DNA from: Planctomycetota bacterium | Lineage (GTDB): Bacteria; Planctomycetota; Planctomycetia; Planctomycetales; Planctomycetaceae | Reading direction: 5' to 3' | Length of the DNA stretch: 64,000 nt | NCBI GenBank assembly: GCA_023417655.1 | Contig: JAEZFD010000010.1 | Location: forward strand, 94,796-158,795 | Shown here: in pieces, positions 48,666-57,527 of the stretch | How the letters are laid out: every line of letters starts with the position of its first letter | Position numbering within the stretch: the stretch's first letter is position 1 | Notes under the pieces: generated by a model | Databases searched by the model: none | What the model saw: the letters and a program-made list of their open reading frames with translations, nothing else | Told to the model about the DNA's origin: nothing | Program-made: the position numbers and the translations under genes

Positions 48666-50150
48666 TCAGCTTGAGCCGCTGGCTATACCAGTCCTCGTAC
48701 GATCAGCTGTCGGCTTCGCGGTCGCGGGAACTCGCGTCCCCGGCATCGCGCGCGGTAGACGAGGCAGCTCGACGATCAATTCGAACTGCCAGGGGTAGTC
48801 AGGATCACGCTTTCCCAGAGTCGGAGTCGTGGGCCGCACCCGATAGCCGGCATCGGAGAGCGATTGATTCAATGCTTCGATGTCAACACGATCCCGAGCC
48901 TGTCCTCGTCCGGTGAATCGGGCGAGTAGTTCCCCAGGAACTGGATGCACCTTCACTTCGACGAAGTAAGCACGGCTTGTTGATGGGAGTTGTTGCCGGA
49001 ACGCCGCCCAGAGTTCCAACGGCTCGGAATCTCCTTCTGCCCAGGATGCAATCTTTGAATGTGCGAGAAGGCGAGGCTTCCCTTTATTCAACTGCTCCTT
49101 CTGCTTGTTCACCTCGTCCTGAAGCAGAGCGATCTGGGAGTTGAGCTGCGACTTCTGATAGTAAAACGTGGAAATGCCGACCACCACAATCAACACCGCC
49201 GCGGCAGCCGCTAACGAGGCATACAGCCTTCGGCGATCAGGTGCTTCATACTTCTTTCGGGGATGCAGCAGGTCGAGGGAAAGCTCGGGATCTGGAACAC
49301 CTAACAGAGCCCCGGCCAGCACCTCATATCCCTGCGGGATCTTGATCCGCCCCGCCTGTTCAGGCGAGGTGACTGTCAGCGCAGCTCCATAACGATCGAC
49401 GAGCAATTTCTGAATCGCCGGATGAGGGGATCCGCTCACATAGAAGCAACGCAGGACCGATGCATCAGGGCGAACCTGACTCAAAGCCACAAATGATCGG
49501 GTCAGCTCAGTCGTCAGCGGCTTCAACGTCTCGGCACGAACATCCTCCGGCAGGCGAATGTCGTGACTGAAAATCAGCGTCCCTTCATCGAAGATGGAGA
49601 GTTCCAGTCGCGATCCCTGCTGGTACAACACCAGATCTGCGCCTGCCGTTCCCAGGTCGGATGCCTGAGCCGATTTCAGCAGACCGCCGATGCAGAGTGA
49701 AGACAGCGTAATGCGCGTGATTTCCAGTCCAGCCGCTTCGCAAATGGTCTGAATTCGGGCCAGCCGGTCACGATCGATGACGACTGTAATGACGGTTTGT
49801 CCCTCTCCCCCGGCGGATTGACGCACTGGAAGGAAGTCGAGGGCCATTGATTCAATCGACGCCGAGGTCTTGATCGCGGCCTGAAAGCGGACAAGGTCCG
49901 GCAATTCATTCGGGGGGCATTCCGGGACGCTGAGTCTGCGAACGACGACAGATTCACGCGGCAGAACAACAACCGCCTGCTTGCCGTTGAAGCCCTCCCG
50001 TTCCAGCCAGGCACGCAGCATTTCACCCGCCTGGATTGTGGAAATCCGGGAGTCGAGGTGATCGACGGTTTCAAGCCGCGCGGTTTTCCCGTTCGGAGCG
50101 AGAGCGTCGATCCGCTGTGGCAGCCACTCAAGGGCAAGTTGTTCCGACAC
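48666..50150 (-). CDS. gspL: GspL-like (PilM-PilN type) assembly-platform protein
   Basis: A 494-residue protein. Residues 1-~290 resemble the actin-like cytoplasmic domain of GspL/PilM (VVVLPRESVVVRRLSVPECP, LPDLVRFQAAIKTSASIESM). A basic stretch and a transmembrane helix (~305-325, LYASLAAAAAVLIVVVGIST) follow, then a coiled coil and a PilN/GspL-like ferredoxin-type periplasmic domain. In T2SS this protein links the ATPase GspE to the platform. The C-terminal tail is Pro/Thr/Arg-rich. The subfamily name is inferred from architecture and context. Confidence 0.82.
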   Translation of the reverse strand: MSEQLALEWLPQRIDALAPNGKTARLETVDHLDSRISTIQAGEMLRAWLEREGFNGKQAVVVLPRESVVVRRLSVPECPPNELPDLVRFQAAIKTSASIESMALDFLPVRQSAGGEGQTVITVVIDRDRLARIQTICEAAGLEITRITLSSLCIGGLLKSAQASDLGTAGADLVLYQQGSRLELSIFDEGTLIFSHDIRLPEDVRAETLKPLTTELTRSFVALSQVRPDASVLRCFYVSGSPHPAIQKLLVDRYGAALTVTSPEQAGRIKIPQGYEVLAGALLGVPDPELSLDLLHPRKKYEAPDRRRLYASLAAAAAVLIVVVGISTFYYQKSQLNSQIALLQDEVNKQKEQLNKGKPRLLAHSKIASWAEGDSEPLELWAAFRQQLPSTSRAYFVEVKVHPVPGELLARFTGRGQARDRVDIEALNQSLSDAGYRVRPTTPTLGKRDPDYPWQFELIVELPRLPRAMPGTRVPATAKPTADRTRTGIASGSS

Positions 50151-50182
50151 GATACTGACTCACTTTGAAGATTTCAGAACGA

Positions 50183-52159
50183 TCAAGGATTCGGCTGTCC
50201 GAACGTTGGCAGATCGCCGGAGCGGAAGCCGGGTCCGAGCCGGGTTAAATTTCTCTGTTGAATCACTTTCGGAGCATTCGTCGAGGCATCGATGACTGCT
50301 TCAATTCGAGTCATCGGTCCACCGCGATCGGCATGACCGACAACCTGCACCCGCATGACTTCACCACGAGCCGTGATCGAGCTGTCGAGCTCGACCATCG
50401 TCTCCTGATCGACCAGTCCTTCGATCAACAGCCATCCTGCTGTCGAGAATCGCTCCGCACTTGCTCCGCTTCCGGAGAGTCGCTGGGCACGGGTCGCAAC
50501 GATCTGTTCGGCGACGCCTTCCGGCATCCCTGGGATCGCGGCGAGGACAGACAATCGGGCTTCATTAATATTAATACGTCCGGTGATAGCGGTTTCATCG
50601 GTGATTGTCAGTTGATCCAGCAATTCAGGTAAAGAGCGTTGCAGACTGCCCGGATCTGACGGCCAAGGGCTGTCCAGAGTGGTTTCGGACCCGTCGATCA
50701 CGACCTGAACCTGTGCGCCGACCAATTCATAAATGGATCGAATCTGGGTGCTGCCACCATTGGTCAGATCGAGGCCTCCCCGCGTTACGACGCCCGTGCC
50801 GCCCCCGAGAACGTCCGCCAGCTGACTTGCCGCGTTCTTCAGTTCGGAATCGGTCGCAGAGTCCCCTGTCGATGACGGTCCTGAAGCACTGCTGCCAGCC
50901 AGCGAGGGACGCCAGAGTCCCGTCAATGGACTAGTATTTCCTCCTCCTGTAGATGACCCCGACCCGCCACCTGATCCGCCGGAACCTGAGGAACCGCCGG
51001 AGCCTGACCCGGCATTTCCTGAACCACCCCCGCTCCCACCGGAACTTCCACCGCCCCCGCTGCTCCCGCCAGATCCGCCGCCGCTGAAACCAGTTCCTCC
51101 CGAGCCACCGCTGCTCCCACCGCCAGCGTTTCCGCTGCCAGAACCAGAACTGGACCCAGAGCCTCCGGATGATCCGCTGCTTCCCCCGCTGGAGCCTGTT
51201 CCCCCAGCACCACTGGACGAACCACCAGACGCAGAGAGAGGACCGTTCAAGCGGTACGCCGTCACGAAGCGAGCAATGTCCGTATCGAACTTCTCTTCGA
51301 GTTCGTCATAAAGGTCGGTCAGCAACTGCTGATTCACATTCACGCGAGCCTGCCCGAACTGACTGAGGTCATGTCGCAGATTTGTTTCCTTACTGCTCAC
51401 CGTGAAGTATTCGCACCAGCCGAAATCGAGCACATCGTCCGAATTATCCCAGGGCATTGACGAATCGCCGTCATTCTCATTCGGATCGAGAAGTCCGTTC
51501 CGGTTGGAATCTTCTCCGTACAAATAGCCGGGAGTGACTCCTTCAATTTGCAGCAACTCTTCCAGGGACTGGATCGGACCGTTGCGAGGTGTGATCCCAC
51601 TGTAGTCGTTAATCTCTTTACCGTAGGTGCGAGGGTCGTCGTCGGCATCAATCCAGTCGAGGATGCAGTCGGCCAGTTCTTCCGTCATGCCGGGGACCGC
51701 CATCATCATCTTCAACGCGACGCCGTCGTCCGGATCCAGGAGTGCCAGAGCATTGAGATTGATTCGGGCAGATTCATCCATCAATCCCATCCGCAGAACC
51801 ATCGCTCCCTGTTGCCGACTCTGTCCTGAGACAACCGAATCTTCAACTGGAGCGACGATGGTGAAGCCGCCATCTTCTGAGACCGGGAGATGGAAAACAG
51901 AAGGATTGTGATACAGGTCAGATTCCCAGCCGCCTCCGTCCGGCGCGAGCAAAGCCGCGGCATATTCGACTCCCGACTGAGCCCACGCGGCGGATTGCGT
52001 CTGTCGGCCATAGGCCTCGACGGCGCGATATTCGGTAATCATCAGTTCCGAGAACGTGTATGCCCCCAGACTGAGCATGGCAATCACGACCAGCACGAGA
52101 ACGAGTGCGCTGGCCGCACGGGGATCAGCATGTCTGATGACGACGGTCGTGGACTTCAT
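50183..52159 (-). CDS. gspK: GspK-like minor pseudopilin with EF-hand loop and Ser/Gly-rich insert
   Basis: A 658-residue GspK, far longer than the usual ~320. The N-terminal helix (ALVLVLVVIAMLSLGAYTF) and SAM-like alpha domain (INLNALALLDPDDG, MTEELADCILDWIDADDDPRTYG) are typical. Residues after GYLYGE form a canonical EF-hand loop (DSNRNGLLDPNE). About 100 residues of Ser/Gly repeats (DNA ~50930-51230) split the second half, and a further helix-hairpin-like region (ININEARLSVLAAIPGMPEG) follows. GspK caps the pseudopilus tip. It overlaps gspJ by four bases. Confidence 0.88.
   Translation of the reverse strand: MKSTTVVIRHADPRAASALVLVLVVIAMLSLGAYTFSELMITEYRAVEAYGRQTQSAAWAQSGVEYAAALLAPDGGGWESDLYHNPSVFHLPVSEDGGFTIVAPVEDSVVSGQSRQQGAMVLRMGLMDESARINLNALALLDPDDGVALKMMMAVPGMTEELADCILDWIDADDDPRTYGKEINDYSGITPRNGPIQSLEELLQIEGVTPGYLYGEDSNRNGLLDPNENDGDSSMPWDNSDDVLDFGWCEYFTVSSKETNLRHDLSQFGQARVNVNQQLLTDLYDELEEKFDTDIARFVTAYRLNGPLSASGGSSSGAGGTGSSGGSSGSSGGSGSSSGSGSGNAGGGSSGGSGGTGFSGGGSGGSSGGGGSSGGSGGGSGNAGSGSGGSSGSGGSGGGSGSSTGGGNTSPLTGLWRPSLAGSSASGPSSTGDSATDSELKNAASQLADVLGGGTGVVTRGGLDLTNGGSTQIRSIYELVGAQVQVVIDGSETTLDSPWPSDPGSLQRSLPELLDQLTITDETAITGRININEARLSVLAAIPGMPEGVAEQIVATRAQRLSGSGASAERFSTAGWLLIEGLVDQETMVELDSSITARGEVMRVQVVGHADRGGPMTRIEAVIDASTNAPKVIQQRNLTRLGPGFRSGDLPTFGQPNP
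50925..51230. repeat. Ser/Gly-coding low-complexity tract inside gspK
   Basis: About 300 bases of irregular short repeats built on CCGCC, GGAGCC and GCTCCC units. They encode runs of Gly and Ser on the minus strand. Repeat units are imperfect, so copy number may vary between strains. Confidence 0.85.
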
Positions 52160-53082
52160 TGTGCCGTCCCTCCCAGTGCCGGCTCTGCAATCGGCAGATA
52201 GAACATGTGCGAAACGCGAGTGATCGTCCCTTCTTTCGCAGGCGAAACCCGACCGAGTGTCCTCGGCGGAGCACTCCAGATTCCATAGGTCACTTCAATT
52301 GCCCGAGGAAGGGTTCCTGACGTGAGACTGTCCCAGCTGTCGCCCCAATCTGTTCCGTCGAAATACAGAAAATTCAATTCGACGACTTCTGCTGCCAGCA
52401 GATGCTCGCTTGAAAGTGTCTCATCGACGGAGTCGGCCGCGAAGAGATCTCGCGTGCGACGCCCGAGCCCCTGATCAGGTCGGGTGACTGTCAGATTCTT
52501 CTGCAAGGACATCATCGTCACCCCGTCGATGGTGACGAGTCCATATGTGATGATTTCAAGATCGCTGGATCGCTCGGCACCGGTCTTACGATCCACATGG
52601 GCCCAATAAGAAAGATCCCGATTCGGCAGGCTCGTGCAGATGTGCAGTAAGTCAGGCGATCCGATGATTCCGAAGATGGGCGGAGTCCCCGCCTCTGTCA
52701 GTCCTTGGAAACTGAGAATGCTCGCTGTCGTGGTGGCGTCGGCAGTTCCGAATGTGTTCGAAGTCGAACTGAAGGAAGAACTGCTGCTGCTCGAACTGGA
52801 GGAAGCTCCGACGGTCGCTTCATCCGCCGCTTGTCCTGTTGCAGACTCGGTCGCCGCTTCCTGTGGTGGACTGAAGACGACGCAGCCGAGATCATCACCG
52901 ATTCGCCGGTTCAGCCCTCGAAGGAACTGCTGGCCCCCAATTTCACCGCGACCGGCAACGTTGTAACGATAAAGAAGATCAATCGCTCCATAGACGGCGA
53001 AGATCAGCATGACGCTCAACCCAAGAGCGATCAGGACCTCAAGTAACGTGAATCCAGACATCCGGGATTGGGGAGATCTCAT
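52156..53082 (-). CDS. gspJ: GspJ-like pseudopilin
   Basis: A 308-residue minor pseudopilin. The prepilin signal MRSPQSRMSG is followed by FTLLEVLIALGLSVMLIFAVYG, with the conserved Glu at mature position 5. The globular region is interrupted by a poly-Ser tract (about ten Ser, DNA ~52755-52800) and a Thr/Ala-rich stretch. It forms the pseudopilus tip with GspI and GspK. It overlaps gspI and gspK by four bases each (ATGA). Confidence 0.85.
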   Translation of the reverse strand: MRSPQSRMSGFTLLEVLIALGLSVMLIFAVYGAIDLLYRYNVAGRGEIGGQQFLRGLNRRIGDDLGCVVFSPPQEAATESATGQAADEATVGASSSSSSSSSSFSSTSNTFGTADATTTASILSFQGLTEAGTPPIFGIIGSPDLLHICTSLPNRDLSYWAHVDRKTGAERSSDLEIITYGLVTIDGVTMMSLQKNLTVTRPDQGLGRRTRDLFAADSVDETLSSEHLLAAEVVELNFLYFDGTDWGDSWDSLTSGTLPRAIEVTYGIWSAPPRTLGRVSPAKEGTITRVSHMFYLPIAEPALGGTAQ

Positions 53083-53582
53083 TGGAATCCCCCAAGACTG
53101 CTGGAGCTTGATGATTTCGCAGCGGCAGCCGCGTCTTCTGCAGCGATCGCAGCATCGACGAAGAACTGCGGATCGCGGACAAGTCGAATCAACTGCTGAC
53201 TCACCTTAGCGTCGGGATTCACGCTGTCATGCTCGACGGTGACCTCCAGACGCTTCAGCGAGGGGACATCTTCGTCTGTGATATTCAACGACCAGAACCA
53301 GTCGCTCCTGTCATCGAGGGTCGTCTTAGAAACAGACTGGAATGGTTCCACACCGGCGAGAATGCGGTTCATCTGTCGGTCACAGTATATCTCTGCCTGC
53401 GAATTGAGCTGTGCACGAATCGCCGCCCGACTCCCGGTCCGGAGCACCTGACTGATGGCGGTGAAGGCACCAATAAAGATTGAAAGCGCCAGCACGACTT
53501 CAAACAGAGAGAGTCCGCTGCGTCGATGTGGATCGCGCAGCAGCGTCATTCGGCGGAGTCGTTGTTCAATTGCCTGTGACAC
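53079..53582 (-). CDS. gspI: GspI-like pseudopilin
   Basis: A 167-residue minor pseudopilin with prepilin signal ending HRRSG and mature start LSLFEVVLALSIFIGAFTAI. The C-terminus is Ala-rich and ends in a Ser run (KSSSSSSLGGFQ). Order after GspH and before GspJ supports the name. The start overlaps gspH by 17 bases. Confidence 0.8.
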   Translation of the reverse strand: MSQAIEQRLRRMTLLRDPHRRSGLSLFEVVLALSIFIGAFTAISQVLRTGSRAAIRAQLNSQAEIYCDRQMNRILAGVEPFQSVSKTTLDDRSDWFWSLNITDEDVPSLKRLEVTVEHDSVNPDAKVSQQLIRLVRDPQFFVDAAIAAEDAAAAAKSSSSSSLGGFQ

Positions 53583-54252
53583 CGAACTTCCCCGACATCA
53601 CCGCCGCGGGCGAAACCGACACCCCGCCGGTCAGACCGCGAACATGCACTTTGATGTACCGTTGACTCCGGTCCATAACCGTCATCGATCCGTCCGAAGC
53701 TGAACCGTCTGCATAAAACAGAATCGGAGCAGACCAGGCCACATCACGGGCGTCCGCTGGGTTCGCCAGTTCCGTCAAACGCAGATCGTCCAGACGTTCG
53801 ACCGTAGTCGACTCTCCGCTCAGCAGCGCGTTGTCGACATGAAAGTGGCACTGATCGGCGAGTGTGTAACACCGAAACGGTTCACTCGCAGTCGTTTTTA
53901 CGATCCGCGTGGTGGTCTGCCGTCCGTCGGATGAAGACTCATCTGTCTCGGGGGGATCAAACGGAAGGATGACATAACGTCGTCCGTGCGGTTCGAATCG
54001 AACCTGAAGGAGTCGCCCTTCGACCACAGCCCTGACGCGGGCACGATCCAGCACCTGCCGCACCTGTTCGACGTTCCCGTTCAAAGTCTGCTGCTTCAGT
54101 TGAGAGAGCAAACGGGGCCAGCTCAGCGTCGCCATCACCGCAAGCACGCTTATCACGAGAATCAATTCCAGAAGCGTGAACGCAGCTCGGGTCGAAGTGA
54201 CCCTGTCTGCATTCGCGAAGCATTCTGGAATTGATGCACGCCGTCGGTTCAT
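53566..54252 (-). CDS. gspH: GspH-like pseudopilin
   Basis: A 228-residue minor pseudopilin. The prepilin cleavage region is STRAA followed by FTLLELILVISVLAVMATL, so cleavage would follow Ala rather than the usual Gly. The start is uncertain: Met at 54252 gives a 24-residue leader (MNRRRASIPECF...), and another Met lies at 54282. The globular domain (VRAVVEGRLLQVRFEPHGRR) is GspH-like. Follows gspG in the operon. Confidence 0.8.
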   Translation of the reverse strand: MNRRRASIPECFANADRVTSTRAAFTLLELILVISVLAVMATLSWPRLLSQLKQQTLNGNVEQVRQVLDRARVRAVVEGRLLQVRFEPHGRRYVILPFDPPETDESSSDGRQTTTRIVKTTASEPFRCYTLADQCHFHVDNALLSGESTTVERLDDLRLTELANPADARDVAWSAPILFYADGSASDGSMTVMDRSQRYIKVHVRGLTGGVSVSPAAVMSGKFGVTGN

Positions 54253-54313
54253 GATCAGGACTCTTGTTGATCTCAACAGCATGAAGACCTTTGAACCTGG
54301 GTCTTCCGCTTAA

Positions 54314-54745
54314 TCAGTTTGCGAGATCAGACCAGTTGTTGATGTCGTCGCCGCCGCCGTTTTCATTCTGGCGATTCGGGCCATTCGACCAGATTGCCGG
54401 ACGGCTCGTCATCGCTTTTGTATTGGGATACTCGTAGTTCAGCGGAGAATTCCAGGCGTCGGTCGGCATCTTGTCCAACAGCGGATCAGTTCCATCAGCC
54501 CCTTTATTCAACAACGCCTGAACGCCGTCAGGGTAGGTCCCCTGATTTCCGACTGCCCAAAGTTCGGTGTTCTTTTCCAGATCAGCAATTGCGACCTTCG
54601 TCTGCTTGATGAGAGCCGCTTTCTGCTGACCCAGCAGGTTCGGTACCGCCATGGCCGCGATCACGCCGATGATACCTAGCACGATCAGGATTTCGAGCAG
54701 GGTAAAACCAGAGCGGCGCTGGGCCGGTTGATGATGACGTTTCAT
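54314..54745 (-). CDS. gspG: Major pseudopilin GspG
   Basis: A 143-residue main subunit of the pseudopilus. The start at 54745 has AAGGAG upstream and a short basic leader MKRHHQPAQRRSG, then FTLLEILIVLGIIGVIAAMA. The C-terminal half is typical GspG (NTELWAVGNQGTYPDGVQAL, TDAWNSPLNYEYPN, with Asp-rich GGGDDINNW near the end, a possible Ca2+ site). A longer frame to 54910 is rejected. A hairpin in the 157-base gap after gspF may give gspG its own expression level. Confidence 0.93.
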   Translation of the reverse strand: MKRHHQPAQRRSGFTLLEILIVLGIIGVIAAMAVPNLLGQQKAALIKQTKVAIADLEKNTELWAVGNQGTYPDGVQALLNKGADGTDPLLDKMPTDAWNSPLNYEYPNTKAMTSRPAIWSNGPNRQNENGGGDDINNWSDLAN

Positions 54746-54780
54746 AGGAATGCACTCCTTGGTTGCAGATTGTTTCTTCA

Positions 54781-54805
54781 CCGGCCGATGATTCAATCGG
54801 CCCGG
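54781..54805 (-). promoter_or_regulatory. Hairpin in the gspF-gspG gap
   Basis: GGCCGAT/ATCGGCC pairs perfectly around GATTCA. It extends by two G-C pairs past a one-base bulge. It sits 36 bases before the gspG start on the minus strand and may act as an attenuator or as an RNA-processing or stabilising site. Confidence 0.45.
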
Positions 54806-54902
54806 AAAGTTGGAAATCAATTCGTTCGGTCTAAGTAAAAATATCGTCGTCGCCCAGCAGCCTTCTGCTTTCAAGGCAGCGCCGCGTGACGCGATTGTCC
54901 GC

Positions 54903-56111
54903 TCACGCAATCGACGAGGATTGCATGATCGGAATCAACAAGGCAATGACGACAAACAACACCACACCTGCCAGCATCAGCAGCAGCAATGGTTCCAGCA
55001 GTCGGACCGCCATTTCCACCTGACGACCTGTTCGCTTCTCAAGGTTGTCTGAGATATCAATCAGCACGTTCTCCAGATTATTCGCTTCTTCTCCAACGGA
55101 GATCATCTCCACGATCTCATCCGGGAACTGACCGCTGGCCTTCAACGGATTTGCCAGCGAGCGACCTGTCGAGACGTGCTCGGCGGCCTGCTCGATGGAC
55201 TGGGTCAACACTTTATTTCCGGTAGCGTCCTTGGCGATCCGCAGCGAGTTCAGAACCGGCACGCCGTTCCGCAAGAGCGTTCCGAGAACGCGACAGAATC
55301 GGGCGATCGCCAGATTTCGGCTGATCGGGCCCAGTCCAATCGATTTCAACTGGATCTCGTCGAGCTTCAGTCGGCCCTGGGGCGTTTTGGACCAGTTCAT
55401 GATCCCGTAGATCGCTGCAGCGGCCACACCCAGTGCGATGTACCAATAACCCTGGGCGAAATCGCTGATCGCCAAAAGTGTCGTGGTCGACAGCGGCAAT
55501 TCGCCCCGTTGCTTCATGTTGTCGAAGATCGGTTCGAATTTCGGAACGAACCAGACCATCAGCGCCGCGATCACCAGTCCCCCGACTCCCAGCAGGAAGA
55601 TCGGGTAAACCATCGCTCCAATCACGCGACCTTTCAGTTCTTCCTGATGGTCGGTGAAGTCAGCAATCCGCTTCAGCACGTCCTCCAGGAATCCCCCTTC
55701 CTCACCCGCCCGAACCATACTGATCATCAGTTCGGTGAAGGCACGGGGATGCTGACGCATTGTGTCATAAAGACGCGATCCGTCCGCCACCTGATCACGG
55801 ACATCCTGCAACACGACCTTCAATGCCGGATGCGTGGTCTGCCGGCTGAGAAGTTCAAGCGACCGCAATAGCGGAACCCCTGAACGCAACAGGTCCGCCA
55901 GCTGTGAATAAAAGACCGCGAGCACCCGCGGCGGTACGCGTCGCCCGAGCTGTCTTTCCGAGGCCTTGCTCGATGCCGTTTCTGAAACCTGAACCGGGAA
56001 CAGGCTACGAGAGGCCAGCGATGAGAGAACTTCTTTCTCGGAGTTCGCAGTCAGCGTCCCTGTGACCTGCTTCCCTGAAAGCTCTCTGGCGATGTACTGA
56101 TAATCCGGCAT
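54903..56111 (-). CDS. gspF: T2SS inner-membrane platform protein GspF
   Basis: A 402-residue polytopic protein with two repeated T2SSF domains and three transmembrane helices (~170-192, ~220-242, ~375-397). Characteristic segments are LAVFYSQLADLLRSGVPLLRSLELL, MVRAGEEGGFLEDVLKRIADF, ARFCRVLGTLLRNGVPVLNSL and ISVGEEANNLENVLIDISDN. It is the platform that couples GspE to the pseudopilus. First gene of the minus-strand arm. MPDYQYIARE is a typical start. Confidence 0.95.
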   Translation of the reverse strand: MPDYQYIARELSGKQVTGTLTANSEKEVLSSLASRSLFPVQVSETASSKASERQLGRRVPPRVLAVFYSQLADLLRSGVPLLRSLELLSRQTTHPALKVVLQDVRDQVADGSRLYDTMRQHPRAFTELMISMVRAGEEGGFLEDVLKRIADFTDHQEELKGRVIGAMVYPIFLLGVGGLVIAALMVWFVPKFEPIFDNMKQRGELPLSTTTLLAISDFAQGYWYIALGVAAAAIYGIMNWSKTPQGRLKLDEIQLKSIGLGPISRNLAIARFCRVLGTLLRNGVPVLNSLRIAKDATGNKVLTQSIEQAAEHVSTGRSLANPLKASGQFPDEIVEMISVGEEANNLENVLIDISDNLEKRTGRQVEMAVRLLEPLLLLMLAGVVLFVVIALLIPIMQSSSIA

Positions 56112-56399
56112 GTCACACAGAAATCGCTGGGGGAAGAGGGTGAGAAACAGATATGGAGATGTCGGGAGGAAGACAGTTCCTCTTCTTTACGATGTCAATT
56201 AACGAGAGATTCTCTCAATACGCCAAGTATCGTAGGTTCGCTGGGGGGAAGTCGACGCCACCTCAAAGACTTTGAGGAACTGATCTCGAGGGGGACAGGT
56301 GACTGCAAAACCGTACTCTTCCGGGTGCAGTGCAGATCATTACGAATTGAATTCAGGCAAGAGGAACGGCAGGTCAGTCACATCTGAGGGGAAAAGACG
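56112..56399. other. Promoter region of the minus-strand T2SS-like operon
   Basis: 288 bases without a gene. On the minus strand TTGACA (56198-56193) is followed, 17 bases later, by TGTCTT (a poor -10). Two palindromes lie upstream: GAGAGA-T-TCTCTC at 56204-56216 and CCTCAAAG-A-CTTTGAGG at 56261-56277. Both look like possible operators. Confidence 0.4.
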
Positions 56400-57335
56400 T
56401 CAATTTGAAGATTCGACTCGGACGAAGTGGGCGACAAATGCTTCTTTCGGCATTGGAGAACCCAGGTCAATTCCGGCTGCTTCAAACTTCGGTTTCATTT
56501 TGGTGGATTTGCTCCATTCTTCCGGCGACAGCGAACCATCTCCGTTCTGATCCATCAACTTGAATCGTGCCTCTGCAACCGTTCGCAGCTCGTCGGAATT
56601 GCCTGCAGGTGTCGTCACAGACACAGGTTGCGTCTGCATGACTGTTGCCCCGCCACCGGGGATCACGGCTGCCGTCGCCAACATGGTAGAACTTGGTCCC
56701 TTGACCAGTTCGGCAGGTTCCAGGAACCCATCCTGATTGTGGTCGAGTGCTTGAAAGCCAGCGAGATCTCCTCGCTTCCACTGCTTCCATTCATAAAAGG
56801 CGATCTGACCATCACCGTCCAGGTCGCCTGCAACATAGCTCTCAGGTAAGGCGATCGTCACCGGCGGCTTTGCTTTCATGACAGTTTTTGCTGCTGAAGT
56901 CGGAGCGGGAGAAGTGGCTGGAGAACTCCCCGGTGGACCTCCGAAGCGGGACCCCATTTCCGGGGACATCCCTGGCGAAAATGATCCGCGACTGAAACCT
57001 TCTCTGCCCCGGCTGAATCCGCCTGGTGGACCAAACCCACCTGGTGGGCCGAAGCCCCGGCTCTCGCCAAAGCTGCGGCGACCTTCCGAACCGGAATCGC
57101 CACCGCCGTATCCGCCTCGATAGCTTCCCCCATAGCTTCGATCACCACCAAAGCTCCGGGACCCTCGGTCGTATCCCCCGTAACCGCCCTCACTACGGCG
57201 GCTTCCCCAATCTTGCGCGTCGGCAAGGTTGGCGAATGAAACACAAAAGCCGCACAATAGGTAAAATTGGAAGTTTCGAAGAATGGGACTTTTTCTCATC
57301 GGTGTCGATCCGAATCTAAGATGACGGTGTTCCAT
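56400..57335 (-). CDS. Secreted Gly/Arg-rich EF-hand protein
   Basis: A 311-residue exported protein lying between the two arms of the T2SS-like locus. After a signal peptide (ending ADAQD), residues ~40-150 are Gly/Ser/Arg-rich with GFGPPGGF repeats. The rest carries EF-hand loops: DLDGDGQIAFYE, DHNQDGFLEPAE and DQNGDGSLSPEE. The same GPPGGFGGG motif occurs just after the signal peptide of the neighbouring secretin-related protein. The start could also be the Met at 57299. Calcium binding is likely; the role is unknown. It may be a substrate or an accessory of the secretion system. Confidence 0.82.
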   Translation of the reverse strand: MEHRHLRFGSTPMRKSPILRNFQFYLLCGFCVSFANLADAQDWGSRRSEGGYGGYDRGSRSFGGDRSYGGSYRGGYGGGDSGSEGRRSFGESRGFGPPGGFGPPGGFSRGREGFSRGSFSPGMSPEMGSRFGGPPGSSPATSPAPTSAAKTVMKAKPPVTIALPESYVAGDLDGDGQIAFYEWKQWKRGDLAGFQALDHNQDGFLEPAELVKGPSSTMLATAAVIPGGGATVMQTQPVSVTTPAGNSDELRTVAEARFKLMDQNGDGSLSPEEWSKSTKMKPKFEAAGIDLGSPMPKEAFVAHFVRVESSN

Positions 57336-57527
57336 ATTCGAAGCCTTGCGCTTTTACAGATTAAACACCACCCAGCGGGATTCGGACCGGGAAATTCAGA
57401 ACATCACTGACAGGACGGAAATATCTACCCTGTTGATGGTTAAGGCGTTTCAGCATTTCCCCTGTTATCCCTCTGCTTGCCTGAACCTCGGGCGATATCG
57501 ATGCAAATGGTTACAGGAGTTCGAGTA

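Noticed and set aside
54746..54910. N-terminal extension of GspG
   Set aside because: The prepilin leader and AAGGAG ribosome site fix the start at 54745; the extension lacks conserved features.
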